From the NCBI GenBank assembly GCA_002491245.1, contig DKVO01000021.1, positions 36,959 through 100,958 on the forward strand: a DNA stretch of 64,000 nucleotides, in the 5' to 3' direction. This DNA is from Porphyromonadaceae bacterium UBA7176. Lineage in GTDB: Bacteria; Bacteroidota; Bacteroidia; Bacteroidales; Muribaculaceae. The notes under the pieces were generated by a model. It saw only the letters and a program-made list of their open reading frames with translations, made no database searches and was not told where the DNA came from. Shown piece by piece: positions 62,182 through 64,000 of this stretch (its first letter is position 1; every line of letters begins with the position of its first letter). A program made the position numbers and the translations under genes.

Positions 62182-62775
62182 ATGAGCAAAAATCACGATA
62201 TGAACGAAGGGCAGCCCAAAGCAGCCGCCCAGCAAGACGCCGAAAACGACGAAATAATGGACGTCAACGAAGAAAACGAGAACCAGGCCGAAGAAGCCGA
62301 GCTTGACGAGAACGCTGTGCTCCAGAACGAACTCGACGCAGCACGTGCCGAAATAGAGAAAGAGAAAAAAGAATACCTCTTCCTCATGGCCGACTTCGAC
62401 AATTACCGCAAACGCATGATGCGCGAGAAAGCCGAGCTCCTCAAAAACGCCGGCGAGCGTGTACTGCTCGGTCTCCTGCCTATCGTCGATGACTTCGAGC
62501 GCGGCCTCGCAGCCACGGCCGGCTCTGCCGACGCCGGCGCCGTGCGTGAAGGTATGGACCTCATCTATCAGAAACTTGTGAAGTACCTCGAGAGCCAAGG
62601 TGTGAAAGCGATGGAAAGCAATGGCGCCGACTTCGACGCCGACCTCCACGAAGCAATAGCCACAGTGCCGGCACCATCGCCCGAACTCAAAGGCAAAGTG
62701 CTCGACACAACACAAAAAGGGTATATGCTCAACGACAAAGTGCTCCGCCACGCAAAAGTAGCCGTCGGAGAATAA
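62182..62775 (+). CDS. grpE: Nucleotide exchange factor GrpE
   Basis: A 197-residue co-chaperone. An acidic N-terminal tail (about 50 residues) leads into a long coiled-coil (DAARAEIEKEKKEYLFLMADFDNYRKR) and the beta domain with PIVDDFERGL, FDADLHEAIATVP and GYMLNDKVLRHAKVAVGE. It releases ADP from DnaK. The ATG at 62182 fits the family; an upstream in-frame start adds a hydrophobic tail atypical of GrpE. The dnaJ gene follows 12 bases later. Confidence 0.95.
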   Translation: MSKNHDMNEGQPKAAAQQDAENDEIMDVNEENENQAEEAELDENAVLQNELDAARAEIEKEKKEYLFLMADFDNYRKRMMREKAELLKNAGERVLLGLLPIVDDFERGLAATAGSADAGAVREGMDLIYQKLVKYLESQGVKAMESNGADFDADLHEAIATVPAPSPELKGKVLDTTQKGYMLNDKVLRHAKVAVGE

Positions 62776-62787
62776 TCATAATCAATT

Positions 62788-63960
62788 ATGGACAACAAAC
62801 GCGACTACTACGAGGTGCTCGGTGTCGAAAAGAACGCCACCCCCGAACAGATAAAGAAAGCCTACCGCAAAAAGGCTATCCAATACCACCCCGATAAAAA
62901 CCCGGGCGACAAGGAAGCCGAAGAAAAATTCAAGGAGGCTGCCGAGGCATACGACGTGCTCTCTGACGAGAAGAAACGCCAGCTCTACGACCAGTACGGC
63001 CACTCGATGGGCCAGCAGGGATTCCCCGGCGGCGGAGGTGGAGGTTTCTACTCGCAAGGCTTCGACATGAACGACTTCTTCAGCCGCCACGGCGACATCA
63101 ACGATTTCTTCGCAAGTTTCTTCGGCGGAGGTTTCGGTGGAGCCACCGGCGGACGACGTTCTCCGCGCAAACGCCGCGGTGGAGATGTCCGTATCCGCAT
63201 AAAACTCACCCTCGAAGAGATCGCCAAGGGCGTCGACAAGACACTCCGAGTACCGACATTCCTCGAGTGTAGCCACTGTCACGGCACAGGAGCCAAGGAC
63301 GGCGTGGCCAAAGCCACATGTCCCCAGTGCCACGGTCAGGGACGCGTCGTGGTGACTCAGAATACACCGTTCGGCGCAATGCAGTCGGAAGCTATGTGCG
63401 AGCGATGCGACGGCACCGGTCAGATAATCACCGAGCCATGCCAATACTGCCACGGTCAAGGCGTGGAGCGCCGCGAACAAGAAGTCAGCTTCTCAATCCC
63501 TGCCGGTGCAGTCGAAGGACAGACTTTCGCACTCCGTGGCAAAGGCAACTACCCCAAAGGCGGAGGTGTACCGGGCGATCTGCTTGTGGTAATCGAAGAA
63601 GTCAAGCACCCCGAACTCATCCGCGATGGCGCCGACGTGATCTACAACCTCATGCTCGATATCCCTACAGCTACCCTCGGCGGAGCCGTAGAGATACCAA
63701 CCATCACCGGACGCGCACGTATCAACATCCCTGCCGGCACACAGCCCGGCAAAGTGCTCCGTCTGCGAGGCAAAGGCCTGCCCGACCAAGAGAAAGGCGG
63801 CCACGGCGACGAACTCATCAACATCATGGTCTACATTCCCGAGAAGCTCACCGACGCCCAGCGTGCAAGCATCGAGGCAATGAAAGGCCAGCCCAACATC
63901 ACCCCCACCGAAGCCGACAGCTCCCGAATATTCTCAAAACTCAAACATATCTTCGACTGA
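62788..63960 (+). CDS. dnaJ: Chaperone DnaJ
   Basis: A 390-residue type I Hsp40. The J domain carries the HPD motif (YHPDKNPGD) that stimulates DnaK. A Gly/Phe-rich linker follows (about 75-125), then four CxxCxGxG zinc repeats: [24 protein letters not shown] and CQYCHGQG. The C-terminal substrate-binding domains complete it. It works with GrpE (adjacent) and DnaK (not in the window). Confidence 0.96.
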   Translation: MDNKRDYYEVLGVEKNATPEQIKKAYRKKAIQYHPDKNPGDKEAEEKFKEAAEAYDVLSDEKKRQLYDQYGHSMGQQGFPGGGGGGFYSQGFDMNDFFSRHGDINDFFASFFGGGFGGATGGRRSPRKRRGGDVRIRIKLTLEEIAKGVDKTLRVPTFLECSHCHGTGAKDGVAKATCPQCHGQGRVVVTQNTPFGAMQSEAMCERCDGTGQIITEPCQYCHGQGVERREQEVSFSIPAGAVEGQTFALRGKGNYPKGGGVPGDLLVVIEEVKHPELIRDGADVIYNLMLDIPTATLGGAVEIPTITGRARINIPAGTQPGKVLRLRGKGLPDQEKGGHGDELINIMVYIPEKLTDAQRASIEAMKGQPNITPTEADSSRIFSKLKHIFD

Positions 63961-64000
63961 TAAGATAATTTGAGGTCACAATAAACAAAATGCACCCGAA

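Overview
The window looks like a chromosomal segment from a gut Bacteroidales, most likely a Muribaculaceae-type organism (inference from gene content; no 16S gene is present). The lineage clues seen directly are promoters of the Bacteroidetes form (a TAnnTTTG -7 element, often with TTTG 19-20 bases upstream), few Shine-Dalgarno sites, many secreted lipoproteins, a SdhC-SdhA-SdhB operon with a single cytochrome b subunit, and DUF1599-DoxX and DcaP-type proteins. GC content is moderate. I found no rRNA, tRNA, CRISPR array, prophage or insertion sequence.

Layout. 1-15.6 kb is mostly minus strand: a partial CoA-disulfide-reductase-like flavoprotein, a hairpin-rich repeat array, a secreted nitroreductase, a type I pullulanase, a cutC/transglutaminase-like pair, the plus-strand DUF1599-DoxX pair, a lipoprotein serpin, a two-gene operon (DUF4965 plus GH127), and yicC. 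15.7-20.3 kb (plus) holds tsaB-tsaC for tRNA t6A, an initiating sugar transferase and a ClC transporter. 20.5-26.7 kb (minus) holds patatin/BamA-like - ssb - ribD and a histidine kinase - serB pair. 26.9-31.4 kb (plus) is a small secreted glycan/nucleoside operon: a sialidase-fold protein, a GH20 hexosaminidase and a nucleoside-hydrolase-like lipoprotein. Next come a winged-helix protein, a DcaP-type porin, a META lipoprotein, and gyrB - rnr - folB.

The most unusual part is 39.1-48.1 kb. It is a tightly packed minus-strand run of nine genes: two dynamin-like GTPases, a two-helix membrane protein, an Hsp70 ATPase domain fused to an FHA domain, a Ser/Thr kinase with four zinc ribbons, two zinc-ribbon miniproteins, a PP2C phosphatase with a zinc ribbon, and a cytosolic C39-like cysteine peptidase. 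Four junctions overlap and one upstream promoter is visible. I infer one system in which kinase, phosphatase and FHA domain form a phosphothreonine switch controlling an Hsp70-like ATPase and a membrane-remodelling dynamin pair. Its purpose (envelope stress, phage defence or other) cannot be read from sequence.

48.2-64 kb returns to core functions: a secreted protein with tpx, rpmH, a GNAT acetyltransferase, a uracil-DNA-glycosylase-fold protein, a Wza/Wzc capsule export pair, the succinate dehydrogenase/fumarate reductase operon (its SdhC has an extra C-terminal domain), hemW with an NlpC/P60 lipoprotein, ispE, and grpE-dnaJ. Regulatory sequence of note includes an exact 35-bp promoter duplication at 61060-61168, and dispersed hairpin repeats whose stems change in a compensatory way.
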